DNA from: Sycon ciliatum
Lineage: Eukaryota; Porifera; Calcarea; Leucosolenida; Sycettidae
DNA length: 64,000 nucleotides
Assembly: GCF_964019385.1 (NCBI RefSeq)
Contig: NC_088646.1
Coordinates: 7,568,662-7,632,661, forward strand
Direction: 5' to 3'
Under the pieces are notes generated by a model. That model searched no databases. It saw only the letters and a list, made by a program, of their open reading frames with translations, and was not told where the DNA came from. The position numbers were made by a program, and so were the translations under genes. Positions 29,801 through 40,260 of the stretch are shown here, piece after piece. Numbering within the stretch: position 1 is the first letter of the stretch; the number at the start of each line of letters is the position of its first letter.

Positions 29801-30189
29801 GAATGTCCAGCGTGACAGTATTTACGTGAAAATGCTGATAGCTATTCTCGTACACCCCTCGCTAGAGTCTTTGCCTAAACTGTTCTTCTTGTCCAGCAAG
29901 GACTACTCCGTTGTCTATACTAGTATATCAGTTGCTAGTGGAATATGTAGCTGAAACACCCAGACACGATGTGGCATAGAGCTAGAGGTTCATCCTCCCA
30001 TGATAATGGAATTGGGCATGGAAGATCGGCCCTGGGGCTGTAGAGGAGGATGTTTCAAATAGGAGATTATGTCGTAAACCGGAACGGACCCAATATTCAC
30101 TTTCTCCCTTGGTATTTTGATTAGAAAACATAACGAGAGAGCTTGGAAGCTCAGGGCCCTACGCTATGTTTTTTTTGCCTTGATGACCT

Positions 30190-30683
30190 AGACAAAAAAA
30201 AAGCATAGGGATGTTATAAATTCTTTAAAAAATTCCTTTTTTTTCAGGCATAACCTGGGATTCGAACCCGCACTAAGAGCGCCCTGCATGCATCCCCCGA
30301 TACACTTCGCATACATACTAATTCTTCCAAGTTGTTTCACATTGAGATCTTGCATTTGAAAGCCCTATTTGAATATGCATTGTGGCCAGCCGTCTTTGAT
30401 GGCACGGTACGGTAGGGGATAGGTACGGGACAGGTACGATCGAGGGTAATACGACACCGTCTCCCGTACCATCAAACACAGCTGGCCATATACAGCTGCC
30501 CGCAATATTCAAATAGGGCTTTCAAACGCAAGATAATAACCTAAAGCAACTTGGAAGAATGGGTATGAATGCGAAGTGTATGGGGGAATGCATGTAGGGC
30601 AATAGTGCGGGTTCGAATCCCAGGATATGCCTGAAAAAAAGGAGAATTGAAGAATTTATAACATCCTATGCTTTTTTGCCGTC
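30190..30683. repeat. Inverted pair of tRNA-like repeats
   Basis: Two arms of about 210 bp face each other around a short centre at 30400-30460. Each contains a GCGGGTTCGAATCCCAGG block, which fits the internal B box and T-loop of tRNA genes, followed by TATGCCTGAAAAAAA and a run of A or T. The arms differ at many positions. They are either two tRNA-derived short elements inserted head to head or one foldback element built on them. The T-stem pairing is imperfect, so I do not call functional tRNAs. Confidence 0.55.
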
Positions 30684-31428
30684 AGATACGGATAGCGCCA
30701 GGTGTGACACAAACAAACACCAAATTAAAGCTGTGTGGACCCTGGCTAGCGCCAGACGTTACTGAAGTAACGTCTTCTGCATAGCTACGGGAATAATTAT
30801 GTCACAGTGAGACTACGGTGTGTTTTACTCCGAGCCAAAAGTTCGTGGCTCTGTGATGACCAGAAGCACCATACCAAGCAGGTAAATTTTTGACGTGTTG
30901 CTTCACACTGCGACATGAGTTTTTACGTCTTTCGAAAAATCCACTTCTTGTCGCAGGTAAACAGCAGCTCGCCTCTCGCCTATAAAGCACCGTATACCAA
31001 TGAAAACTAATGGAAGCACACACAAGGCTTATTGTTTCTCTGTACTGGCCGTCGTGGAGCGATAGCAAATTACCTAATTTCAGAACTCCGGGTGAACTTG
31101 ATGTGCACTGCATTGAGCGTTCCAGTTTGGAGCAACCCCTATAAAACCAAAATTTGAAACGAAAAATCGGGCAACTTGGAGGCAACGGGCCAACACAAAG
31201 GATTGGCTCACTTCGATGGACTCTGGCCTCAGAGCAAACTTCAACATGCCAGCTACCTTCCACAAACATATTTCGAGTGAACAATCCACACGGATGATCG
31301 GTTTAGGTCTATATAATTTTGCTGTCAAACCGTTCCTATTTGAAACACCCTCCTCTACAACCTCTCAGGAGCTGGCTCCACGCCTGTTCAGAAAAGGCAG
31401 ATCAGGGCAAAGAGCAACAGACTGTAAG
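30684..31428. other. Gene-free stretch downstream of CCDC28
   Basis: No supportable exon. A 160-codon minus-strand frame (30802-31284) is open but has no recognisable motif and no homologous partner; it may include CCDC28 3' untranslated sequence. Confidence 0.4.
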
Positions 31429-32859
31429 TTAGTTTGTCTTTCTCACCCGTGTCATCAAGTGATCCAAACCCTTGCTGGATGCTTCAGCGTACTTCAATGA
31501 TCTGTAACAGGAACATGTATAACAAGGCAATGATAAAATATCGAGAACGCACAGACCAAGAAGAACTGAGAACATGCAGCATGCCTTGTCAGGTTTGTTC
31601 ATCTTTCCACAGCAAGCAGATGGTACAAACCTTAAGGGCTAACATTAAATTTTGTCATTGAATCGGACATTATCCAAAGCTAAGCACATGGTGCACGCAC
31701 ACAAACACATATGAGATGACAGTCTGTGTAGACAAGTGTTAGCTCTAAGGTATGCAACAACTACCCCCAACAATAAAGAGGTTCTGCGCTAAGTAAAGTT
31801 GACCAACCTTACTTAAGTGGGCGGGAAAAATCCGTGAATGCGCGAGTTAGCACTCCACTTACAGAAAGTTGTCTATGTAGAGTATGCAACTGGGGCTCTA
31901 CTAAGTAAGGTGCTCCGTATTGGATTGGGGTAAAATGTATGACTCTCTCTCTCTCTCTTGGTCGTACACTGTCGTGTTCGGAGTTGCAATGGGCAGCTAC
32001 GTGATTCGAACAGTTTGTATGGCGGAGTGTACGTAACACTTTCCGTAGATTGAATACGCTTTTACCAACTTAATTACGTTACAGCATGTCTGCTCCAATA
32101 GCATAGCAATATCAGAGCATACGTAAGCTCTCACCCAGCCTGACTGTGATCTAATTGCCTGTCAAGCTCAAGATGTTGCCAAGCCAGCTGCTGTTGCATT
32201 TGACAGACCCGGTCCATTGCTTGACGAGACTCACCACCTGGTGGGCAATGATGGCATTGTAATGACACAAAATAATATTCAAAAAGGTTTGGTGGAACAT
32301 AAAAAGATAGTATCGTGGCACAGTCATCAGTACTTACAAAGTTACATAGTAGAGGGAAAATATCCGGCATTTCTGAGCCATTCAAACCGGTTCCCATTGG
32401 CATTGGTGAATTCAGCATAATATATGAATATGAACCCGGAATATTCCCCTTATCTGAGGCTCTTGCCCATAGTGAGAACAGCAAGGCTTGCCATCTCCTA
32501 AAGTCTGTATGCCAGGTATATTGCCCTTTCGGGGAATTGGAAGGCTTCAAGCTCTTCATCGTTTGCTAAAAGTGTTTGAAACAACAAAAAGAGAATAAAT
32601 CTGGCCCTCAATTCAGACAGAAATGCAAACTTATACACTGACCAAAGGCTTCAAGTTTTCCTGAACGAAACTCATCACGGAGACGCTGTAGTCCATGTTC
32701 GATTTGCTTTGTATCACGCATGTTAGTCACAGCAGGCAGCGGAGTATGCTCGAAGCTGGAGCGACTGCTGGAGCTGACACTGTTACTACCAAGCTGAGCA
32801 GTGGTCCAAGTGGTGCCAGCGGTACTGGCGCTTATGGTCGTAGGCTGATTCGTAGCCAT
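31429..32859 (-). CDS. CCDC28: CCDC28 family coiled-coil protein, three exons
   Basis: Minus-strand exons 32859-32643, 32237-32135 and 31474-31429, with GT/AG borders and matching phases, encode 121 residues. The N-terminal 40 residues are Ser/Thr-rich. The conserved family core follows: TKQIEHGLQRLRDEFRSGKL and EAFG, then MDRVCQMQQQLAWQHLELDR. This matches, from memory, the core of vertebrate CCDC28A/B ([20 protein letters not shown], then a second amphipathic helix). CCDC28B modulates Bardet-Biedl proteins, cilium length and mTORC2. The third exon (GKGLDHLMTRVRKTN) is short and is chosen because it gives a stop in phase. Its donor-like GTGAG at 31447-31443 means a further exon is possible. 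RPL24 is divergently placed 400 bp away. Confidence 0.8.
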
Positions 32860-33259
32860 TGAACTAAGGGCTGATTGAAACCTTCAATGAAACCTCTGCC
32901 TTTCAAAGCTATGCTGTCAGCAAAACACCTCACACCAAAAGGGTTGTAGCAGGCGCCGGCATACAAAAATTACAAAACTGCAGAACGAGAAAGAGCATTC
33001 GCGTCACTCTTGTTCAGCGACAACTACTAGCTCGATGGTCTTTGACTCGTTCTGAAGAGCAAAGAAGGAGTAAATAAAACCAATGGCAATGCCAATAAAT
33101 GGCCTTTGTAAACATAAAACATCCTAGCAAAAATCGCGATTTTTGAATTTATTTTTTGTCTTGGGCCTTGACGCCATTTTCTCAATAGAAGCGCAAGCGC
33201 AAGGCCTATAAGCGTTGCTATGCCTCCGAAGTCTTTCTCTTTCTCTGTCAACAGCGATC
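32860..33259. promoter_or_regulatory. Head-to-head CCDC28/RPL24 intergenic promoter
   Basis: 400 bp separate the two start codons. An ACCAATGG (CCAAT-box-like) lies at 33079, and the pyrimidine tract CTTTCTCTTTCTC at about 33234-33246 just before RPL24 fits a 5' TOP start, typical of ribosomal protein mRNAs. Promoter function is inferred from position and these motifs. Confidence 0.5.
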
Positions 33260-35118
33260 ATGGCGGCGACTTCGGCCTTGATGAAGTGAGTGGATTTTGG
33301 CCACCTAGAGCAGTTTTCCTCCAGTTTTCACCTTCAGAACCTAAACGATGGCTGTTTTTTTCGTAGGTTGGACCTTTGCGGGTTCAGCGGATACAAGATC
33401 TACCCCGGTAAAGGCAAGCGATATGCCCGTGTGGACGGAAAGGTATTGTATTTTTGGATGAAATTTGCGAAACAAGCAGTGTCACAGTGAAGCTGATCTC
33501 GGGAGGCTATACTGTGCTTTCAGGTCTTCAACTTCCTCAATCAGAAGTCTGAGCACTCCTTCTTGATGCGAAGGAACCCCCGTAAGATATGCTGGACTGT
33601 GCTTTACCGTCGCAAGCACAAGAAGGGAACCATGGAGGAGGTCGCCAAGAAGCGCACCAAGCGCACGCAGAAGTTCCAGAGAGCCATCCAGGGTGCAACC
33701 TTGGAGTCTATTATGGCCAAGAGGAACCAAAAGCCTGAGGTTCGCAAGGCTCAAAGAGAACAGCTCATCAGGTGTGTTATTTGAATGGACAAATATTTAT
33801 TTTTGTACGCATGCATGCTTACTATTTGTAGACATAAATCGACACTCCTTTGGATTTGCGGAGCTTGGCTCTGTTACTCCCGTGCTGGAGAATTTGAAGC
33901 TGTTACAATCATGGATGGAATGCAGAATTCACTGGATCGACCTGTGGATATGGAAACGATCAAAGTATCTTTTCCAAATCCTATTTTCAAATCAACCATC
34001 ATTGGTGTTGGAATGCTGGAATTCCAGACAGGATGGCAGATGCTTGCAGTTTAGCCACATGCAACTCAAACATAGGCATACTTCATGTACATGTCAAACA
34101 CGTGCACATCACGTTCAGTTCAATTTGCAAATGCACATCCTGCAAGGCGACGTCTGTACAATATTTTTCAACCAGTCTGAATTTAAGTGGATCTGTTACG
34201 CAACACTGTGGTCCTGGAGATTGATAATGTGTGTGTATGTGTGTATTGCTGGTATTAATTTTTGGTCTTTCTCTTTTTCTTGTCCACACAGGCAGGCCAA
34301 GGAAAAGAACAAGTCTAACCAGCAGAAGAAGGCTGCCACCAAGGTATGTCTGATAGCTTTTGGTCGGGGTGTCTTTTCCTCTGCTCTTTTGCACATAGTA
34401 TTTTATACCCGTAGGAAGTGATTCTAACCCCGGCTGGCCTGGGGATTAATTTTGAGTTGCATTGAACATATTGAATGGCATCCATGACGCATGTTGCCAT
34501 TTATGTTCACTTGGCCTGTGGCGCCGTATTGTGCTCTTCAGAAGAACTTGATGGAGATGGATGCCAACACTTTTCATTCCTCATTTCACTCAGTATGCCA
34601 TGTTCATGTGTGGACATATGCTTAATGCCACCATGTGCCTGTGTCTGTCATGCCAGATTTACCCATCTCTTGTTCCATCTTTTGATATGTGGACTCCTAA
34701 CCATTTAGAGCCCATTTCAGTGGTGTTTTGTTCTGAGTCTCGCCCAAGAACGATTTCAAGGGGTTTACCTGGGTTGTTCTTATTTTTCAGCAATGGCTGC
34801 GTTCTTAGAATTCATACAGGATCACACGTATCCCAAAAAGCTGTCCGAAAACCAATTCCGCCGTTCTTAACTTTATGCTGTCGCGTTCTTAGCATTTCAG
34901 ACAGAACGCTGGCGGCTCTACTGTAGAAAAGAGCAGCCTTTGAGACCTGCATCGTGATTGTGGTCTTTGTTCTGCCTGTCCATTGATTGCCAGCTTACTT
35001 CTTTGTGCTTTCTTGTTTGTCTACATTACAGCCCGCACAGGCTGCACGTACCCAAACGGGCAAGAAGGCCGCCAAGGTTGTCAAGACCGCCGCACCCCGT
35101 GTTGGTGGCAAGCGATAA
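33260..35118 (+). CDS. RPL24: Ribosomal protein eL24, five exons
   Basis: Exons 33260-33285, 33367-33442, 33524-33771, 34292-34343 and 35032-35118 join in phase. The protein shows [20 protein letters not shown], the zinc/RNA-binding N-terminal fold of eL24, then [38 protein letters not shown], a basic tail and the conserved C-terminus APRVGGKR. It is a component of the 60S ribosomal subunit near the intersubunit face. Two in-frame starts exist. ATG at 33281 gives the usual MK-L-D-L N-terminus and 155 residues (human 157). ATG at 33260 lies in a stronger initiation context and gives 162 residues, beginning MAATSAL. Introns 3 and 4 were scanned for C/D-box snoRNAs and none was convincing. Intron 4 contains a dispersed repeat. 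Confidence 0.97.
34727..34925. repeat. Dispersed repeat in RPL24 intron 4
   Basis: Contains CTCGCCCAAGAAC, CAAGGGGTTTACCTG and GGCTGCGTTCTTAG, which recur in the same order at 35450-35500. Its right end GGCTCTACTGTAG resembles the ends of the piece at 35439-35513. Confidence 0.5.
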
Positions 35119-35308
35119 GCCATCGTCTATGTTGTCAGGGAGAATATACTTTGAAAAGACACTTTCTTGACTTTTGTGAGTGGTGGTGGTGGTATACTTG
35201 AGATTATTGTCATTCTAGTTCTACAGTGCCCCAGTGATGTTGAAACTAACTTCATGTTGGGTCCGCATCTATGGCGACAGAGTTTTATGTGTACACAAGC
35301 CTGAAGTA

Positions 35309-35581
35309 CAGTTATGCTCGGTGGAATTCGACCTAAAGTACACATTTTGCACGCAGGCGACTCTGCCCACGACGCTTTAGAGCCGGAATGAATGCTTGGC
35401 ATGTCCATATTCAGTGATGTACTTGTCAGAACTACTGTAGAGTCGCCCAAGACCCTTGTTTCCAAGGGGTTAGCCTGCAATCTGGCTGCGTTCTTAGGTA
35501 TAGCACGTTCTTCAGTGCGCGACTACTGTAGTTCAGGATGCCAATTCTGCACCTTTGGTTTGATTTCACTGAGCACAATTG
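35309..35581. mobile_element. Miniature element CAGTTGTGCTC family, copy 2, with an insert
   Basis: Ends CAGTTATGCTCGGTGGAATT and the inverted TGATTTCACTGAGCACAATTG, TA on both sides. The centre holds a smaller inverted-repeat piece (35439-35513; ends CTACTGTAGAGTCGC and GCGCGACTACTGTAG), which explains why this copy is longer than the one at 13524-13716. Confidence 0.65.
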
Positions 35582-35672
35582 TACGAGGTGAATGGCTATT
35601 TCTGGACATTGTACTGTCCTCGCAGGGTTCCGTGGACGCGCAATTTTCCACATTGGGGGCCGTCCATGATTA

Positions 35673-36057
35673 GGGAGGTTTAGTTCCCACGTAACGGAAA
35701 CGCGTACGTGGGTGATCCACGTAAAGTGGATGAATGGCATTCACGTTGCAATGTTGTGTTTAGTCCCACGGAACAAACAAAAGCATGAAGCGAAAGGCCC
35801 AAACCTGGTCAAAGACGAAGCAACCCAGGCCAGCTCTTCCAATATTTTGATTTCGTGCTTCGGAAACTTCTTCAGCGCTGCAGCTGAGCACTCACACAAT
35901 GCGTTCCATTCTGATTTTCACCCACGTTCTGGCGGAACTAGGGTGAGCCTCCATACATGGTATGTCGTGAATCAAAAAAACGTCTGTACGCGGGTCACTG
36001 AGTATCACGTGGTACACACACGTACAGTACCCACGAATTACGTGCGACTAACCTCCC
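35673..36057. mobile_element. Miniature element GGGAGGTTTAGT family, copy 2
   Basis: Same ends and orientation as 18376-18766. The left flank is TA; the right flank has become TG. The interior aligns along its length with copy 1. Confidence 0.8.
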
Positions 36058-37005
36058 TGGGCCCTATCGATCTTTTACACGAAGAGAAAAAGTTTCGTAT
36101 ATGGGTGGGTACAGGCCGGTGGTTCAATTCAAGAGGAGTTTCGTTTTGAAAAATATTGATATGTGAGACATCAAGGCATTCTTGCTGTCAAGTCAATCTT
36201 TTTTTCGTTCAGGGGGAGGGTCCTAACTAAACTTTTTTCGTTTCGTGAAAAATATCGATGATGCCGGATAGTCCCTTATTCACTGTCATCCGCGTTTTCG
36301 AGAGATTTTCCATAAAGGCTGTGTTTACAAGAGAAATTTCAGCCCGGGTTGAAAGTCTGTACGATAGACAAAAGAGGTGAGCGTTTACATAAAGACAGTT
36401 GACCCGGGTCAAATACTGATATGCCGCCAAAAGTCCACTTCTACACGAATCTACAGTCCTGTATGGTCACGTGAATCCGCTCGCGCGAAATTTGCATCTG
36501 CAGTGCCGTTCAAACCTGGCGCGAGATACGCACAGAAGTAGGTTTGTACGATTTTCTTGACCCGGGTTGATTTCAACCCGGGTCAAGCGCAATGCGTCAT
36601 GTAAACGCGCAATTCATTTTATGCACGTGGCGGGTTGAAACGCCTCATGTAAACACCGCCTAAAACCCGCGTTATTCATGGGAATGTACAAGAAAATAGC
36701 ACATGATGTTGAAAATGTACTACAAAGTCGTACCGTTGCATGAGTTTGTACGACAAAGTTATTCTGTGGGGACAGATTGTACATTTCGAGTAAAATAATT
36801 TTTCGCCGCGTGTAGAGTCCAGTCCGTCGAGTTGATGAAGTTTTTTTCTGGCCGTAGTTGACAGCTGGGCTATTGTAGTTTCTTCTCGTGTCGGTGCCTC
36901 CATGGCTTTAGTGAACATTCAGTATGTATGCATGGCATATGCTATGAATCGGTAACCAACGATTTCCTTCCGGATAACCGAGGTCTGACTGTATCATTAT
37001 TATCA
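36058..37005. other. Gene-free stretch with a CCCGGGTTGA-rich inverted element
   Basis: A probable miniature element at about 36313-36660 has loosely inverted ends (AGGCTGTGTTTACA at left and TGTAAACACCGCCT at right) and repeated CAACCCGGGTCAA or TTGACCCGGGTCAA palindromes inside. A truncated relative of the 19570 element lies at about 36928-36991. No gene is visible. Confidence 0.45.
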
Positions 37006-37036
37006 CAAGAGTATGGGGGTTATAATTATACTCTTG
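37006..37036. repeat. CAAGAGTAT palindrome, copy 2
   Basis: CAAGAGTATGGGGGTTATAA closing with TTATACTCTTG. It abuts the truncated left end of the element at 37043-37358. Confidence 0.65.
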
Positions 37037-37042
37037 TTAATT

Positions 37043-37358
37043 TTAGTCCCACGTACAGACGTTTTCTGATTCGCTACATACCGTGTATGGAGGCTCACCC
37101 ACGTTCCGCCAGAACGTGGGTGAAAATCAGAATGGAGCGCATTGCGCAAGCTGTGAGGGTGCTCAGCTGAAGAATTTTCCGAAGCACGAAATCAAAATAT
37201 TCGATGAGCTTCGAGCTTTGACCAAGTTTGGGCCTTTCGCTTCATGCTTTTGTTTGTTCCGTGTGACTAAAGACAGCATTGCGAACGTGGGTTCATTGCA
37301 TGAACTTTACGTGTATCACCCTACGTTCCCGTATCCGTTACGTTGGACTAAACCTCCC
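37043..37358. mobile_element. Miniature element GGGAGGTTTAGT family, copy 3, truncated
   Basis: Opposite orientation to copies 1 and 2. The right end GGACTAAACCTCCC with TA flank is intact; the left end is cut to TTAGTCCCACGT, so the outermost tip is lost. The interior keeps the CACCCACGTTC / GAACGTGGGTG hairpin. Confidence 0.75.
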
Positions 37359-37840
37359 TATTATGAGTGATTTAACACCCATGGCAGGTGATCAATCATG
37401 CCCGAATAAAAAAAATATCATCTCCAATACTAGTATGGTGTCCTTTAGTAGTACAGCCTACAGGGCTGGCCACCTTTCACAAAATACAAGAACTGTCCGT
37501 TTGTTGGGATAATACGGTATCCTGCTGTCCAGACAGAATTTCAAGTTGACGTCATTTTTGATGATGCAATGGTCTTCGCACGAGTGATTTACGATGTGTC
37601 AACGCATCACACGTGTTTCCTTGTACAAGATCAAGCCGAATTTGTTCACCCGGACGCGCACAGGTCCAGGACTCATCGCAATATACGTGTACAATGCGCA
37701 TTGCTGGCATTAGAGAGGTTCCGCATAACGTAAACACTGTATTGAGCAGGGAGCGGTGCTTTCTTGCGGGTTTGCCGAGTGGATGGTTCAACATGCTTCT
37801 GCTGTGTTCCAGACGGCAATTGTGAGTCAGTCAAGTGCTA

Positions 37841-37877
37841 CCAAGAGTATATTTAAGAGTTATAATTATACTCTTGG
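37841..37877. repeat. CAAGAGTAT palindrome, copy 3
   Basis: CCAAGAGTATATTTAAGAGT closing with TTATACTCTTGG; centre differs from the other copies. Confidence 0.65.
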
Positions 37878-38011
37878 TGCGCACCGGTGCTACTACTATA
37901 CTTAGTCTTTAGTAGCAGGAAGCACGATCTCCAACTTCGGGAACAATCACCTACTACTTCAAGTACATACATGTATGCTATTGTATTAGATAAACCTTGT
38001 TTTAGTTCACA

Positions 38012-38263
38012 CATGTTGTTGGTTTGACAGCATGAAACAAGGTGGAGGACACCGTGTTCGGAAACAGTGACCTTACTGCAACCATCCACGGTTGGTAGAG
38101 CCCCGCATAATGAGGGTTAGAACTGGGTTTAATACGCATGCGGTTCAGACGGTCCCAACGGACCGGGGCTCTACCAACCGTGGATGGTTGTACAAGTAGT
38201 AAGGTCACTGTTTCCGAACACGGTGTCCTCCACCTTGCTTCATGCTGTCAAACCAACAACATG
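38012..38263. mobile_element. Foldback element, copy 2
   Basis: Arms of about 95 bp (CATGTTGTTGGTTTGACAGC outward, CCATCCACGGTTGGTAGAG inward) are nearly exact inverted copies around a short centre containing GTTCAGACGGTCC. One arm carries a few extra bases (GTACAAGTAG). Same design as 19975-20220. Confidence 0.75.
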
Positions 38264-38443
38264 CATGGTATTGTGTCGGCATCAATTGTTCCATTTATCG
38301 CAGTTGTTAAAAACTCTTTTCTCCGAAATGCCTGTTTACATGCATGTAGCGTCTTCTTATTGCTCGACACAGTGTTTTTATTAGGATCAGTAGAATGTGA
38401 GAACAGCGATGGTCCAAGAACTCAATTCTTCTTATTGCTAGTA

Positions 38444-38480
38444 CCAAGAGTACATAACCCCTGGGGTTATGTACTCTTGG
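38444..38480. repeat. CAAGAGTAT palindrome, copy 4
   Basis: CCAAGAGTACATAACCCC pairs exactly with GGGGTTATGTACTCTTGG around a one-base centre. It is the longest perfect member of the four. Confidence 0.7.
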
Positions 38481-38589
38481 GGGGTTATGTTACGTACTCC
38501 TGCTAGTACAAATGCGGGTGCGAGGCTTGCGGTCAGGGAGTAGTAAACTATGGTATTTTACTACTTCCTCCTTGCGATGCAACAACATA

Positions 38590-40260
38590 AAATCGCACGC
38601 CGCGGTATAGCGCTGGACAAGCAACCCGGTGTCCGTCCTATCGGCATCGGTGAGTGTTGTCAGCGCATCGAGGCAATGGCCCTTGCAACCGGCCAGAATG
38701 TGCAGGAGACCCGCGGTGCAGACCAGCTATGTTCTGGGGCCAAGGCCGGTATTGAAGCTGCTGTTCCCTCCATGTCCCAGCTATTCAATCAGGAGGAGAC
38801 GGAAGGTCTCTTTACTGGTGGACGCGGCAAACGCGTTCAACTCCATCAGTCGTCTAGCGGCTCTCTGGAACTGCAGGATTTTGTGGCCGCGCTGTTCAAG
38901 GTTCCTCTTTAAGTGAAGGAACAACCCAAGGCTGCCCATTAGCCATGGTGATGTATGCAATCAGCAAATAGCCCCTCATCGAGCGTCTGAAAGATCCAAG
39001 TCACCACATCCAGAATTGGTGCGCAAACGACTAGTCATGCCTCGGGAGGTTGCTGCGAATCAAGGAGTGGTTCCTCTCCCTCCTTCAGCAAGGTCCAGCG
39101 TTTGGGCACTTCGCCGCGCCCTCCAAGTCCATGGTGATTGTCAAACCCCGTCATGTGGAGGCCGCCAAGACAATCTTCGGCAATCTCAACGTGCAAGTCA
39201 CCACCTCTGGTCGCTTCCTGGGTAGCTACATTGGTGATCCAGAGGGTGTCTCTTCCTTCGTCCATAGCCAATCCCATCACGCCGGCTCCTGGTGCGCATG
39301 CCACATCGAAGTGCGTCGCAGAGGTTTTGCAGGTCGCCATCTGCACCGTTGCACCGGTCAATATGGCTCACCACATCAGCCAGTGTCGTCAAGTCACCAG
39401 CGAGGTCAGCCGCGCTCGAGACCTGCAGATGACGGCACGTAGTAGAGTCCGCCGTGCTGCGCTTCCGCGTCGCCAACAGCGAACCCTCAACCACATTGTT
39501 GATGGCAACGCTTCCGGCTGGTGGACTGTGGTTCCTCTCAAGCAGGAATGCTGTGACATGTCGGCGGTCCGGTTCCGCGATCAGTTGGCTGTTCGCTATG
39601 GCCAGGAGCCGAATGCCCTCCTGTCGCATTGCGATGGCAGGAGCCGAATGCCCTCTTGTCGCATTGCTATGGCAGGAGCCGAATGCCCTCCTGTCGCATT
39701 GCGATGGCAGGAGCCGAATGCCCTCCTGTCGCATTGCGAGGGCTGTGGAGCTGCTTTCTTCCTACAGCATGGTCTGGATCGTATGAAGGGCGGGCTCATC
39801 AAGCGCGGGCGCAACGATGTCCGCGACTTCGATGCCCGGCTGGCAGACGTTGCCTGGGGAGGAGTGGCTGTCGAGCCGGTGATGGTATCGGTGCATGATG
39901 GCAACGGCCGTCCCACATTGCAGGCAGATTGGTTGGTCCGGGGAGTTTGGGAAGGAGACAGGGTGGCGTACTTTGATAACCGCATCGTGGATGCCGACGC
40001 ACCCAGTTACGTCCGCTCCAACCTCTCTTGGACTGCCGCCGTATATAACAGTGCTGCCTCTTCCAAGAAGAGAAAGTATAAGTACTGCGAGCGTCCTTCA
40101 CCCCGCTGGCGCTGGTCTGCTCAACTGATGGTGCACTGCACACAGAGTACCATGCGTATCAATGGTGACTTGCTATGCGGCTTGCCTCCAGGTGGGACAA
40201 GTCCTACAGCAACGTCATGTCCTAGGTGCGGACCCACCATCAGTTTGCTGTCACAAGTTT
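38590..40260 (+). pseudogene. Decayed reverse-transcriptase retroelement
   Basis: Broken frames preserve an ordered RT protein. [12 protein letters not shown] lies at about 38610; after a frameshift near 38808 comes [11 protein letters not shown] with the first catalytic aspartate (about 38806-38850), then TTQGCPLAMVMYAIS (about 38920-38965). The usual YADD motif is altered and interrupted near 39020. GPAFGHFAAPSKSMVIVKPR follows (39095-39150), then, in another frame, LADVAWGGVAVEPV. Stop codons (for example after MYAISK) and frame changes show it is dead. The residue pattern is that of an RT common in marine invertebrate repeats, but I cannot assign the retroelement class. No terminal repeats or target duplication are identified, so the borders are approximate. 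Confidence 0.7.
39601..39747 (+). repeat. 35-bp tandem repeat within the RT pseudogene
   Basis: Four copies of GGCAGGAGCCGAATGCCCTC followed by CTGTCGCATTGCGAT lie head to tail with one or two substitutions. Because 35 is not a multiple of three, each copy is read in a different frame (QEPNALLSHC, SRMPSCRIAM, AECPPVALRW). The three extra copies together add 105 bp and restore the frame. Confidence 0.85.

Noticed and set aside
30590..30640. Possible tRNA genes at the B-box sequences
   Set aside because: T-stem pairing is incomplete and no acceptor stem or anticodon arm can be drawn, so they are tRNA-like repeats. The same applies at 56412-56480.
30802..31284. 160-codon minus-strand frame
   Set aside because: No recognisable motif, uneven composition and no splice or start context; it probably lies in the CCDC28 3' region.
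33772..35031. snoRNA genes in RPL24 introns
   Set aside because: Ribosomal protein introns often carry them, but I found no properly spaced C (RTGATGA) and D (CTGA) boxes with closing stems.
39198..39734. 178-codon minus-strand frame
   Set aside because: It is antisense to the RT pseudogene and stays open mainly because of the 35-bp tandem repeat; no protein resemblance.
39601..39747. CRISPR-like array
   Set aside because: The 35-bp units are directly adjacent with no spacers, and the genome is animal; it is a simple tandem repeat.
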